Origin: Parapristionchus giblindavisi
Taxonomy: Eukaryota > Nematoda > Chromadorea > Rhabditida > Diplogasteridae
Reading direction: 5' to 3'
NCBI GenBank assembly: GCA_943737045.1
Contig: CALSFV010000034.1
Location: 248,001 to 312,000 of the forward strand
DNA: 64,000 bases
Both the position numbers and the translations under genes were made by a program. Below, one piece after another: positions 42,882 to 54,615 of this stretch (its first letter is position 1; each line of letters starts with the position of its first letter). The notes under the pieces were generated by a model. The model did not search any database and was not told the origin of the DNA. It saw nothing but the letters and a program-made list of their open reading frames with translations.

Positions 42882-45800
42882 TTATGAACTTGCCCTACTA
42901 TAAGAATCATTCATATTGGATACGGTAGAAATTTTTCGCTTTCTAGATCCATCCCAGAACATTACGAACCTGAAACAATAATGAATATTTATACAATTTT
43001 CGAGAAAAACCAATCCCCCCCACATTTTGTTTCTCCTTGTACAAAATTCCTCGCTTCAATCGTATTTTACTTTTTAAAACATTTATGATAAATCGTAAAT
43101 AAATAAATAAATAAACACATAAAGTGTGTCGTGTTACCTTCGATATGGTTCCACATAATAAATGGTAAAGAATGCAGATAAAGTTGTTGGTATCGCGTTA
43201 ACCTACACGATAAATCAATTGGTGTTATATATCACAAGATAAAGAAAAGCATACAAGGTATATCATCTTTTCCAAAACGGGACTTCTGTATATATCCAAT
43301 AGAAGAATGAAATAAATGGAGACGCCAATGAAATAGATTGGAGGTAGCATTGCATGATAGGTTAGTATCTTTAATGGTGGTTTGCTTTCTTTATTATTTT
43401 ATGATCAAACTATGTTCCGAAAATAGTATTGTTTACCTTAATTAGTGTTCTGTGCATATCTTTGGTTTTTATAGACATTTTCCTCGAACGACGTTGAAGT
43501 ATTGATAGAATCTATATCATAATAATAATAATACTTTGCTATGCAGTTTAATTATTATGAAATAATACTTTATATCATGTCTATGCATTCATTAAAATTT
43601 GGTCATAAGTAGTTAAGTACGACATTTTCTTCCAAATGAAGAGATCCCAAGTGTATTCAAAATACTTTAAAGAAGGGGACCCACGAGTTTTTTCGTGACT
43701 AAACTGGCCAGACAGAACTATAGATCTCCTTGTATACAAAAACAATTTTCTCTAAAACTTTAGATGCCCCAGAATACCGTAATTCGGACTTAAAGTTCAT
43801 TGATATGCCCAGGGAAAGGAGCGAGTTTTTGAAATTGAAGCACAAATGTATAGAAAATTGCAAACGGGAATCGAACCCACGTGGCGCGGTTATAAGCGCT
43901 GACTACTAACCACTGAGCCACACGCTCTACGCGGTTAACCAGTCAAATCTAATAGAGAACAGAATGTCACTTCCGATGTCCCACGTTCTTCATGTCAATA
44001 GCGCAGCCCAAATCTCGTGGGTCCCCTTCTTTAATTAAAAGTCTACATGACCTATTCGGTCTGTGAGACTTTTTCGAATACGGTAGAATATTCATTCTTG
44101 CAAGATAAATATGTAAATGATGATCTTACTCTGTGTCTGAGGAATAAAATGAGTCCATAACAAGGAAATGGTGATAAGATCATAAAAACAACTGTTAATA
44201 TTACAATAGGAGTGATACCGTTATGACCTTAATGAATGGACAATTTGTGTTTTGATACATTTACAATGGTACTAGAGATACTGTGTCCTGATAATGGTAT
44301 CTTACGAAATGAGATACTTTTATTGAACATCGCATTTTCATAAATCAATTTCAGGAAAAATTTTTGAGAACTAACCTGTTAGGCAGACAGTGTCTTTCAA
44401 GTATTCCGGAAAATATCGAAGAACATACTCTCGTACTGTATTTGTATCAGCTTGTTCTAGAGCGAATAAAGTCTGCAAATGTTGAGTGTATTTATTCTTT
44501 CGTAGATATTTCAAGTGTTCACTTACCAAAACAGTTATACATGGAATGTAGAGAATTATCAGAAGAGCAAAAATCTGCCACTTTTGTGGCGTAGAATGTG
44601 ATAGAATCCACAACCTGAAAAGAATAAATGAAGTAACTAACAGATTGAACTTCATTTTAGTTTATGAAAAAAATAGGAACTAATTCTTTATTGCAGATGT
44701 TCACTTTGTAGATTTAACAATTCTAGTAATAGAGAAAAAAAAATTTCAAAAATGGATGAAAGTACTTACCGATATCCGAAGGATGCGATCATAATCAAAA
44801 ATGAGAATGAGAGTGTATTCAATTGTAGTGAATAGATGAGATAACACGCTCTAGGTGATATCAAAGTACACGGTCCTGTTGAGATATAAACCAGATTTCC
44901 CGGAATCGGAATTAATCTGAAATTTCGGAATTTAGATTTGTTTGAAAATGATATAGGAAACCGTTGCATAGTGAGGAAAGTTGATAGATCAGAAGTGAAG
45001 TCAGTTAGTGCTCCTGCTTTGATTAGAATTGCATAGGTCTGAAGTGATTTGTTTTATATTTTAAGTTATCTTATTTATATCGTCTAGGCAATTTTTCTAT
45101 AGCATTTTTATTCAATTTCACCTACATAATGGCCAATATAATATGTGTCAGGAGCCAAGCGGAAATAATTTTTGTTTTAATTTTTATATACCTAGAAAAT
45201 ATGTTATAAAGTCAAACAATACGAAAATTTATTTGTTCCAATCAGATCGGTATAAACAACTTTATGATATTTAATCTTGACTCTATACGCGGAACACTTT
45301 CTTAGTAATTTAATTTTGTATTTTGTTGTGACTTCATTTGTATTACGTTTTAGTTGTACCAGCCGATTATTCAAACATTCAAAGAAAGGATTTAATGAAT
45401 TCAAACGGCAAAATCTTTAGGTACCTAGGATTTGGTGAAGAATTTGATTAAAATGCTTTCTATTTAAGATAACAAACATTATTGCAATGGTAAAACAATG
45501 TTCATGTTAACATACGGGGCATTAAAAATGCTGTTTTTTTTAAATCTAGACTAGTGAAAATTCACTGTGCTGGTTCTAGTGATTTCGCTCCAAAACACAA
45601 TTGAAACTACGCTTTCTTATTACCAAATAAGCTACGGAAATAGTCTGTTACTCATTGCGTTAATATCATTATGCAGTTACGATTTATGAGAAATCTCCTT
45701 CCTGAATATTGGATCAAATTCTTTCTTAAATGACGGTGTTAGATTTTTTTAAAATTTGATCCTTACATGTTAATTGTAAAGTAGCAAACCCTGAGTTTCG

Positions 45801-45900
45801 AAGGAGTTTTGATTATCGCTGAGAGGAATAGAATGATATTACTCGTACCACCAATTATGAATAAAAAAGTGTGAAAGAAGTAGAAAAGTTCGTAAATCAT
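42882..45900 (-). CDS. Serpentine chemoreceptor, Srd type
   Basis: Ten exons, phases consistent, 319 residues: 45790-45900, 44962-45038, 44770-44916, 44527-44614, 44376-44472, 44130-44227, 43437-43511, 43255-43368, 43138-43202, 42882-42969. Seven membrane segments can be followed: TM1 MIYELFYFFHTFLFIIGGTS with IKTPSKLR; TM2 TYAILIKAGALTDF; TM3 after YISTGPC with FLIMIASFGYR; TM4 QIFALLIILYIPC; TM5 IVILTVVFMILSPFPCYGLI; the cytoplasmic MSIKTKDMHRTL; TM6 LTYHAMLPPIYFIGV; and TM7 ending YYVEPYRRF. GPC, S-F-x-YR, MSxKTKxM and PYR are the landmarks of nematode Srd receptors. Probably expressed in chemosensory neurons (known of the family). A MITE with a tRNA-like core (43676-44034) sits in an intron. 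The cytoplasmic tail is short and rich in Ser and Arg. Str or Srh families are the less likely alternatives. Confidence 0.8.
43676..44034. mobile_element. TTAA-flanked MITE (family T) with tRNA-like core
   Basis: Ends TTTAAAGAAGGGGACCCACG and AATCTCGTGGGTCCCCTTCT plus TTAA. On the minus strand, 43866-43930 has GTGGCTCAGTGGTTAGTAG (A box) and GGTTCGATTCC (B box, 43867-43877) at tRNA spacing. The body shares ACTGGCCA...AGAACTATAGAT with 6566-6650 and 11582-11640. Confidence 0.82.
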
Positions 45901-46990
45901 CTTTAAAAATATTTATTGATAAATTGAATACATTATTTGAATATCGACAAAACAATTCAGATGGCGTTATTAAAGAAAAATAATTAAAAAAAGATACAAT
46001 AGGCGGATTCGCATAATTATCATCGAAAAGTGATTCCGACGTATTTATGTGACAAGTTATTTGTCTAAAGACTGCGAATATTTATACAAACATAGCATAT
46101 TCAAAAGGACAATTGATATGCAAAAAGTTAGAGAGCACTCTCGCCGAACCCTTGAACCAAAATATTCGCCAGACTCCACCTTTAATTGGGCAATTCCCGA
46201 AGGGACCCAATATGACGTCATTTCAGTTCACATGAGAAACTTGAACTTGTTAATGATAATCAAGTGTCTTATTTTGGTATAGGGCAAGAAAGATGAAAGA
46301 TTCAAATGAGCTCTTTTGAGTAATATTGAGCTGCACTTTTACGATTTACAGACGATGACTTCTATTGAATTCCCAATAGGATAACCAAAGTAACGAAGAT
46401 AAGCAGAAGGTACTAATTAACACTTGACAAGTCATAACCAATAACCAAAGACTCAAAAGTCTAGCGTATCCTATGAAGCAATTAACTACACTAGAATATA
46501 TCACAATGTTTCAAGTGTTCTCCACCCCTTCCTTTATTACCGTATCCACTAATTGTTTGTTGAAAACAAAATTTTATTTTATTTTTGACTGCGTCAAATT
46601 ATCTACGATGGTGTACAAGCCTACTCGGATGGTTGGTCAGAGGACTTGTTACACGTGTATCATTGGAATATGCGAGACGTGACAATATAGGGAAATAGTT
46701 TCCTTTACCGTTCATTGTTCCTTCTTTATCGAAATCGCAGATAAACACGAGTGTAATGAAGTTTCGGATAATAGCTCAGCACGAGGTGATGGATAGTGTT
46801 ATTGCCGGTACAGAATGTACTCGTTTTTCACGCATAGCCAAATAGCTAAACACGTGGCCGAAAACACACAAAAATATTCTGGGAAGGGAATAACTTCAGG
46901 TGCAAATTTGGCGCCAACTCTCATTTTCAGTTATCGATTGTCATCTCCGATTCACGAACTCTCTTACAACTCTCAAGTCTTAACATCGCC
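45901..46990. other. Intergenic with a MITE relic
   Basis: A family T relic at about 45998-46185 ends TATTCGCCAGACTCCACCTTTAA. No exon recognised in the remainder. Confidence 0.45.
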
Positions 46991-47045
46991 AGATATTTCA
47001 ACGAAAATATATATCACGCTATCTTAGAAAATCGACATATGTGCG

Positions 47046-48350
47046 GTATCGATGAAAAATGAATTTTCCTGTTTTATGTGTGATAATTACAGGCTCCATA
47101 AGTGAAGTAAACTGGTACTTGGAAATTGCTTCCAATTGAAAATTCGCTTCAGGGGGTGACCACACAACGATTTGGCGCCTTTTCCTAAAAGGTTTATTTC
47201 GATGCCAATCGATTCGGGAGTGGGTGCAATGGACTCCTTGGCTAATTCTAAGAAACTATTGTCCAGGGGAGTTTTTTGATCAATGATCAACGAACGCCGG
47301 AATCGGGAATTTTCGAAAAAAATTTCACATTTAATTAATTTTCACTAGTTCACCATAACAAGCCTACAACTTTTTATTTGCTCAATCGCCTCTACATATC
47401 ATAACACAGCTTCAGTTTAAAAATCATAATTTTTTAAAAATACATTTTTTGTGAAAACATCGTTTTTATAACGAAAATCGTAATTATGGTGTGCACCTAC
47501 AGTAATCCCAAATCGGTTAATTTGGAAATTTGGTAGTTTTAAACATATTTCACCGCTGTTCTTGACATGACTGAGGTATACGACTACTCCTCGTTTTCGG
47601 AGTGCATCTATTCCCAGGTGCTGATTTCGCTGAAAATTGACATTTGATCATTATTCCGTTGTTTGTTATTCATTATCGTTAAAATTTGGATCGCTATACC
47701 ATAGTATCATCTATACAAACATACTAAAAAATGAAGAGAAACTGTTGACTTTGAAGAAAGTTATTGCTGAAAAACCAAAATATCATAAAATGTTGACCAG
47801 CACTGAACCGTGCAGGTGCACTCCGAAGACGTGGAATAGTTATATACCTCAGTCATGTTAAGAACAGCGGTGAAATATGTTTAAAACTACCAAATTTCCA
47901 AATTAACCGATTTGGGATTACTGTAGGTAAACGATGTTTTCACAAAAAATGTATTTTTTAAAAATTATGATTTTTAAACTGAAGCTGTGTTATGATATGT
48001 AGAGGCGATTGAGCAAATAAAAAGTTGTAGGCTTGTTATGGTGAACTAGTGAAAATTAATTAAATGTGAAATTTTTTTCGAAAATTCCCGATTCCGGCGT
48101 TCGTTGATCATTGATCAAAAAACTCCCTTGGACAATAGTTTCTTAGAATTAGCCAAGGAGTCCATTGCACCCATTCCCGAATCGATTGGCATCGAAATAA
48201 ACCGTTTAGGAAAAGGCGCCAAATCGTTGTGTGGTCACCCCCTGAAGCGAATTTTCAATTGGAAGCAATTTCCTAGTACCAGTGTACTTCACTTATGGAA
48301 CCTGTAATTATCACACATAAAACAGAAAAATTCATTTTTCATCGATACCA
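47046..48350. mobile_element. 1.3-kb palindromic element
   Basis: The left arm from GGTATCGATGAAAAATGAAT (about 47046) is mirrored to about 48350. The arms run about 560 bp each around a less symmetric centre (47560-47860). Each arm holds the same 67-residue frame (47087-47290 minus, 48104-48307 plus). I saw no target duplication or transposase. Confidence 0.8.
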
Positions 48351-48681
48351 AAAAATATTCCAGTTATTGAATTCTCTCAGATAGTGCTTTATATGGAATC
48401 GAACATGTGTGCAGCAGCTTATGAATCAATGATTTATGTATGCTAGTATTGTAATACGTTGTGAACTAACATGATACAGCTATACATTATTCTTTACTCT
48501 TTTGATAATAAATGATTCTATCATAATATGTACAGTAAATAAACAGTCTAGACCCGTCGTTCTGATATAGTAATATGTCATAAAAAATATAAGAAACAAT
48601 GTATGCTTAATCGTTTTTTTTGTATTATTCGAGAGTTTCATTAGTGGCGTGAGGGTTGTCCATTTCATTTCCATATCAATG

Positions 48682-49877
48682 TTAGAAATCAGGGGTGTGC
48701 GGCAACCACTTTTATCGGCAATCGGCAATTGCCGGCAACCGGAAAATAAAAAATTCGGCAATTGCCGGCAAATTCGGCAACTTCGGCAATTTTGAACTTA
48801 ACTATTTAAAATGAGCCAACGATAATTTGTATGAAGTACTTATCAAAAAATCGTTACCAAACGAAACCAATGGCAATAAAAAATTGCAACAACGAATGAA
48901 ATATCAATATTTTTCGTTACTTATGTACAAATAAGTAGAATATTCTGTTGAGTGATATTTGGAAAGATTCTTTCTGCATTGTTGAGAAAGATTCCCGCCG
49001 TCCCGAATAGTCTTTCTGCTTTCGCAGATCCGGATGGGCAAATTAGATACTTCGTGGCTACTCGGGAGCAGAGATGTTCGGTAATGAAAATTTTCGTTAA
49101 TTCGTTAAGTCGTTAAATTAACGAAAAATAGGTCGTTAATTTTCGTTAATTTCGTTAACTTTCGTTAATGCTCAAAGTATGAAATTTTTCTCCAAACACG
49201 TTTATTTATTAGAACAACATAAACAGTGATGTTTCATAAATCGATATATCAATTGTTTTTATACGAATACAGCCTTGAAAACTGGAAAAAAAGAATTTGG
49301 ACAAAACAAAGATTTTGCCTAAAAGTGAGGTGGTAATGTGTAAGAAAAAATACGCCTCTCCAGCATCCAACCGCTCATTTTCATTAACGAAAAAATTATC
49401 GAAAATTAACTTATTTTCGTTAATTCGTTAATCGTTAAAAATTAACGAAAAATATCGTTAAAATTAACGATTTTCGTTAATTCGTTAATCGTTAATACCA
49501 TCTCTGCTCGGGAGATAAGAAGGTGTTATGCCTTCGTAAGATTACTAGTCTAATTAGAGAATGGTTCAATCTCCGTGTCTGGTGCAGTGGCCAGAAAAAT
49601 TTCGACTTCCTGGAGAAAACACAAAGGCTAACGAAATGTCATTCTCAAAACGACACGATTATTCGTTTTGGTATACCGTATATTTCAAATTTCTAAGATA
49701 TTGCACACAAAACTTGCTTATCTGACTTTTTTTCAATCATTTTTTGCTTGAATTTTATTTCGGCAATTTTTCATAATTGGTTGCCGTTGCCGGCAATCAA
49801 TTTCGGCAATCAAAAGTCGGCAATTTCGGCAATTCCGGCAATCGGCAACTCAGTTGCCGCACAGCCCTGTTGGAAAT
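48682..49877. mobile_element. hAT element 2 with CGGCAATT arrays
   Basis: Element 48690-49869 begins CAGGGGTGTGCGGCAAC and ends GTTGCCGCACAGCCCTG. The 8-bp duplication is TTAGAAAT (48682-48689) and TTGGAAAT (49870-49877), one mismatch. Arrays of TTCGGCAA and GCCGGCAA words lie at 48700-48795 and 49760-49860. On the minus strand at about 48930-49060 a frame reads SGSAKAERLFGTAGIF, a clear hAT dimerisation motif (SAxxERxF). It is interrupted by element 3. Confidence 0.85.
49061..49514. mobile_element. hAT-type element 3 with TTTTCGTTAA arrays, nested in element 2
   Basis: Element 49069-49506 (438 bp) begins CAGAGATG and ends CATCTCTG, with a perfect 8-bp duplication CTCGGGAG (49061-49068 and 49507-49514). 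Both ends are arrays of TTTTCGTTAATTCG words in both orientations. No coding remnant. Being nested and with a perfect duplication, it is the youngest of the three. Confidence 0.88.
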
Positions 49878-50580
49878 GTCATTTAGCTTGGACTAAATGC
49901 AAACTTTGTCGAGACTAACTTTTAATTTTAGTTCAAACTAAATACACCGGTCAAATGAAAAGCAAAATGTTATTCGAAAGAAAATATTCGCATATTTTAT
50001 TTTGACTAAACAACAATAGCCTCTATCACAAAGAGCTCTGCATTGACACTTAATACTTAGTCCTCCTTTCCCTCTGAGGTGCGGTCGGTAGGTCTATTTT
50101 ATCTACTTTTGTTCTACTCCATTCTCTATTACTCGCTCTTTTATTCAATTATTTATTGAATAAAAAAATAAACTAATATTATTGATTATTATCAACTGTG
50201 CCGCATAGAGAATATTCACATTTATTCACTCTGTTTTGTTGAAAAAACACTGCAATATACAATTGTACCTTACAAGGGTAATGTTAAAATAAATGAATAT
50301 GACTGAAAGGTACAAAATTTTGAATTGCCTGCTCGGTATAAATTATAATTAGAATATATGTCAAGATGAAATACGCTTTTTAGTGTTCAAATATATTTTA
50401 AAAATTCAATTAATTTATATACATTTTTTCCTCTATAAAAATAAAAGTATAGTTTTAGTTAACTTTTGTGCTCAATCTGTGAATTTTTAAGCAAAAAAAC
50501 GAAAAGTTATTTAACATCGGAGGGTAATTTGAGATTTGGCGGATCCCTGAAAGCCCAACAAATCATCGATATTTTGATTA
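49878..50580. other. No gene seen
   Basis: AT-rich DNA after hAT element 2, without features I can support. Confidence 0.45.
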
Positions 50581-50583
50581 CTA

Positions 50584-50692
50584 TAAAACCCTAGTTGGCA
50601 TGCTGCGCTGTACATAACCCTTACGGGTAAGGGTTTCGATACCCTTACCTGTAAGGCTTTTAAACCCTTACATGCTAGGGTTTGAAAAACCT
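50584..50692. repeat. Cluster of CCCTTAC palindromes
   Basis: AACCCTTACGGGTAAGGGTT is a 20-bp palindrome; it is followed by CCCTTACCTGTAAGG and AACCCTTACATGCTAGGGTT. An outer pair (AAAACCCTAG, CTAGGGTTTG) closes the cluster. Confidence 0.65.
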
Positions 50693-50869
50693 ACGCGATC
50701 TGGAAAATATGCTGTTCCAAAGATACAAAAGATGTTGCTCCGAAGCAACATCTCACTTACAAGTTATGACAAATTTTATTTAAAAATTAGCCATGTGAAC
50801 GTTTCTCGAGATCCTACACCCCTTAACTGCAATCCCCCTCCTTTTGATGATCCATTTTCTCAATTTACC

Positions 50870-51130
50870 ACTTAAAAAGTGGTGTATGGGGCGCCTTTCT
50901 ATCTCTCCTGGGTTCGATTCCCGGTCGTCACACCGCCTCCGCCCCGCTAAGGCGTCCGAAAGGGGAATTGGTAGTGACTAGATCACGCGGTAAAGTAGCT
51001 CCGAAGAAGAGATTAGGCCCTCCGGACTGAATTTGCCTTGAATTATCACTGGCCTAGCAGAGATCACCCGCAGGACTTCGTTTCCCTTGAGTAACGGGTG
51101 GTACCTTTACCTTTTTTTTACCTTTACCCC
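50870..51130 (+). mobile_element. tRNA-derived SINE
   Basis: A perfect B box GGTTCGATTCC (50911-50921) lies in a tRNA-like context (GGGTTCGATTCCCGGTCGTC). It is followed by an unrelated GC-richer body and a tail of TACCTTT units at 51090-51127, the build of a tRNA-headed SINE. The A box is degenerate. Confidence 0.65.
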
Positions 51131-51599
51131 TGATATTTTTCTAACACTAACGTCACATAAGTAAAATACGGAGAAGTCAAAAATGACTAAATGTTCCTCT
51201 AATTGTCTTAGACAGCTAACCAATGGGTCATGAGAGAGTTTATCGTCAGTGTACAGTCCATATCAACATCATTGTCAATTCTTCTCATACATCTGCTATA
51301 ACAATCACATGACAACGATTGTTTCTTGTTTCTCCCATAGTCAACGGTGTTTGATATAAATGTTACTCGATTCAGACATCAATGCATAGATTTACCGTAT
51401 ATGATTATACAGTAACCAATAATCATAGAGGTCTTTGTTATTGTGTCAGGCAGTCCAATGCACTAGGGCGTCACTTCACCATCATTATTGATAAGCCTAA
51501 ACTAGTATTTTCGGAGAGTCATGGCGATGCACGAACTGCGAACGACATTTTTCACGTTTGCAAAATGTATGGGGGCGGCTGAGTACGTGAGAAGTATTT

Positions 51600-51717
51600 A
51601 AAGGTACATCCGAACTTATTTGCAACTCTCCTGTTAATGCTCTCTCGCTTTCTTAATCGATGAGAGAGTGTTGCCAGAGCGGAGAGTTTCAAATTAGCTC
51701 GGGATGTGCCTTTAAGC
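51600..51717. mobile_element. Hairpin MITE family H, copy 4
   Basis: Ends AAAGGTACATCC and GGATGTGCCTTTA, enclosing the AATGCTCTCTCGC / GAGAGTGTTGCCAGAGCGGA hairpin. It is the best-bounded copy. Confidence 0.78.
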
Positions 51718-51827
51718 CCCTTTGACATTTGGTGACCTTCTCTGAAGAGGCATCTCGGTATGAATACACACTAGCCATTTTTTCTTCATGTTTTTTAACG
51801 CTCTTCTATAAACTTATGTCTTCTTGT

Positions 51828-51976
51828 GGCACTAGGTCGGATGAGAACCGAATAATAAGAACCGATTGAATGATAACCATTTACATACTTTGCCTATTCA
51901 TTAGTGTTTGTCTCTCATATGCAAAATTTCATCCAGTCAGTACTCATTCATCGGTTCTCATCCGACCTTGTGCCCT
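51828..51976. mobile_element. Small hairpin MITE
   Basis: GGCACTAGGTCGGATGAGAACC at 51828 is mirrored by GGTTCTCATCCGACCTTGTGCC ending at about 51976. Confidence 0.7.
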
Positions 51977-52459
51977 CCTCGCCTTTTTACATCATATCCA
52001 TACACCAATACATGTGATCATCTTGGTCTCGTTCTTTAATCTTTCATTTTCTTCTCCGGATATGATCTTCTTCTCGAGCCATGTTGACCTCTAAAACAAT
52101 CAAACATTCGGGACTAACATCACCCAAAATGGGACTAGGTAGGTGGTTTCACTGAAAAGGACAATATTATATTTCACATGAATTATGAATATAAGAAATG
52201 TGGCCATCAAATCTACGTATATATGTACAAATAATCTCGGTCAACATATATACTCAAGCGTTGCCAACATAAGTTTTTTCGTTCCGGAAATGCTCAGTTT
52301 TACACCTTTAGGCGCACTTTCACATATGATTATATAGTACTGATATCTTCAGAATGATCTGAATTTGACCTTATATCTGCTATTATGACGTAGAGTTAAT
52401 GCTTCAAACGGTGAAATCTTCACACTTTTGAAAACGGATTCGTGATCAGTATCGAAAAC

Positions 52460-52600
52460 AGATTCTAGTCACTATAGTCCACGCCGAGCCGTTGTCAGTT
52501 GGAATAATCTCTGATTGTATGAAAGCATTCCCCCATCTGTCTCATTCCATTCAATAAAAAATAAATTAGATCTATATAAAGATTGGTCAGGATATTCATC
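52460..52600 (+). pseudogene. LINE C-terminal relic
   Basis: The frame reads RRAVVSWNNL, a stop, then a Tyr-Glu-Ser-Ile-Pro stretch and IKNKLDLYKDW. This is the usual end of CR1/jockey-type LINE proteins (R-x-V-x-x-WN-x-LP...FK...LD); compare RIVNVWNSLP in the element at 4-5.2 kb. The stop and lack of RT show decay. Confidence 0.55.
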
Positions 52601-53174
52601 AACAAATAACTGCCAATCACCTGTTACTCCGATATCTCCCATGAAACCTCTGTCTATACCCTCACATATGGTGATTTCCGCCCACGATTGTTTCCCCTGA
52701 TGAAATGTCTACTAACTTTGATTATAGATGAAGTTATTTTTTAAATGTTATATCTATTTCCATCTCTCCATCTCGAGTTGATATACAAATGTCGGAATCT
52801 AATCACAATTATCCCTTATCAGACAGTATTAGTGACAGTACGATTCCTAGGTTGTCAAATTGGTTCAGCAACTTCTATATAAATAAGATTTATAGAAAAT
52901 GCATTCACCCCCCCCCCTTCTAACGACGCCGTTTATATATAAAAGTTATTTGACATGAACAATTTTCAACAAGTGAATGTCCTCGGGGAGTTTGAACCAA
53001 CTAGAATTCTTTAAGAAAATATTTATTTCGTCATTATTTCGTCATTAAAACTATATCATTTACCATATTTTACTTAACGTTTTTTCTGAAACTATCACTG
53101 GGGTACGTGTGTGCGGCTTCTTTCTGTCGGGTTCCACGATTCTGAACACTCCTGACTGATTTTAGCTTGTAATG

Positions 53175-54615
53175 TACAGTGTAGCCTAAAAGTCATCGGA
53201 CACTTTTTCATTTTTTTATAACTTTTGATCCAGTAAAGCAATCAAGCTGATCTTTTGAGTCAATGTAGAGAATTTATCAAGGGATACAACCATGATGTGT
53301 TGGTGATATTGCATTAGTTTATTATTGCGTAGTGATGACGCAATCGAATTACACTTTTTTGAAAAATTACATTTCTTTGGTGAAAAGCCCAGTTCTTCTG
53401 AAACGTTGTGAGAGTGGAGAACCCCAGTAGGGCTGCACAGTCAAACAATCCGGAATGGCTCCGACTTCGATTTCAAGCTGTAGCAGGGTTGCAACTTTGA
53501 CCTCCAAAATTTATAACTCAGCTTCTAGATGTGCTAACGACCCGTTCTAAGTGCTAAAATGACGCTAGCGGCGAGTAATGTTTATCCCCAGATTACGGTA
53601 GTCATAGCTCGTCATTTGCCCTCAGGGCATAAAATAATTTTTTTGTAGGGATGACCGATTTTGAGACCCTACCGTTCAGAGGACAGGTCTTCTAAAATTA
53701 TGGTTCCTGGGCAAGCAGCTTTGCAATGCATCATATATGTATTTCCCTTATTTTGGTTTAATTCCGATTCCTTTCAGACCCGTCGCAAAAGTTATGCTGA
53801 GGTCTACTCGGTGCGCGCTCTTGCGCTTTCTCTCTTACTGCTCTCGCCCCTGGGCCTTTATTGATGAAATCTCTTAGTTTCAAAGTACCAATGCATGTTA
53901 GAGATGTTCACAAAAGTTTTTGCACTATTGCTGAACTCCGATCTTTGATCTTTGGATTTTGATCTTTGATCGCTGAAACCGAGTAGACATCAGCCTAACT
54001 TTTGCTACGGGTCTGAAAGGAATCGGAACTAAACCAAAATAAGGGAAATACATATACGATATATTGCAAAGCTGCTTGCCCAGGGACCATAATTTTAGAA
54101 GATCTGTCCTCTGAACGGTAGGGTCTCAAAATCGGTCCTCCCTACAAAAAAATTATTTTATGCCCTGAGGGCAAATGAAGAGCTATGACTACCGTAATCT
54201 GGGGATAAACATTACTCGCCGCTAGCGTCATTTTAGCACTTAGAACGGGTCGTTAGCACATCTAGAAGGTGGGTTATAAATTTTGGAGGTCAAAGTTGCA
54301 ACCCTGCTACAGCTTGAAATCGAAGTCGGAGCCATTCCGGATTGTTTGACTGTGCAGCCCTACTGGGGTTCTCCACTCTCACAATGTTTCAGAAGAACAG
54401 AGCCTTTCTCCAAAGAAATGTAATTTTTCAAAAAAGTGTAATTCGATTGCGTCATCACTACGCAATAATGAACTAATGTAATATCACCAACACATCATGG
54501 TTGTATCCCTTGATAAATTCTCTACATTGACTCAAAAGATCAGCTTGATTGCTTTACTGGATCAAAAGTTATAAAAAAATGAAAAAGTGTCCGATGACTT
54601 TTAGGCTACACTGTA
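53175..54615. mobile_element. 1.44-kb palindromic element in TA
   Basis: Element 53177-54613 has ends CAGTGTAGCCTAAAAGTCAT and the complement, with TA on each side. Arms of about 700 bp are nearly complete complements with a few bases of loop near 53895. CAGTGTAGCC ends with TA targets point to the Tc1/mariner group. AAAGATC words occur near the centre. No ORF of note. Confidence 0.82.

Noticed and set aside
43866..43930. tRNA gene on the minus strand
   Set aside because: A and B boxes fit, but the anticodon stem and acceptor stem do not pair; it lies inside a MITE, so a tRNA-derived fragment is likelier.
47087..48307. Twin 67-residue genes in the palindrome arms
   Set aside because: Differences between arms are mostly amino-acid changing and no start or splice context exists; the frames follow from the arms being copies.
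50584..50692. Internal telomere repeats
   Set aside because: Units are inverted and not the nematode TTAGGC repeat.
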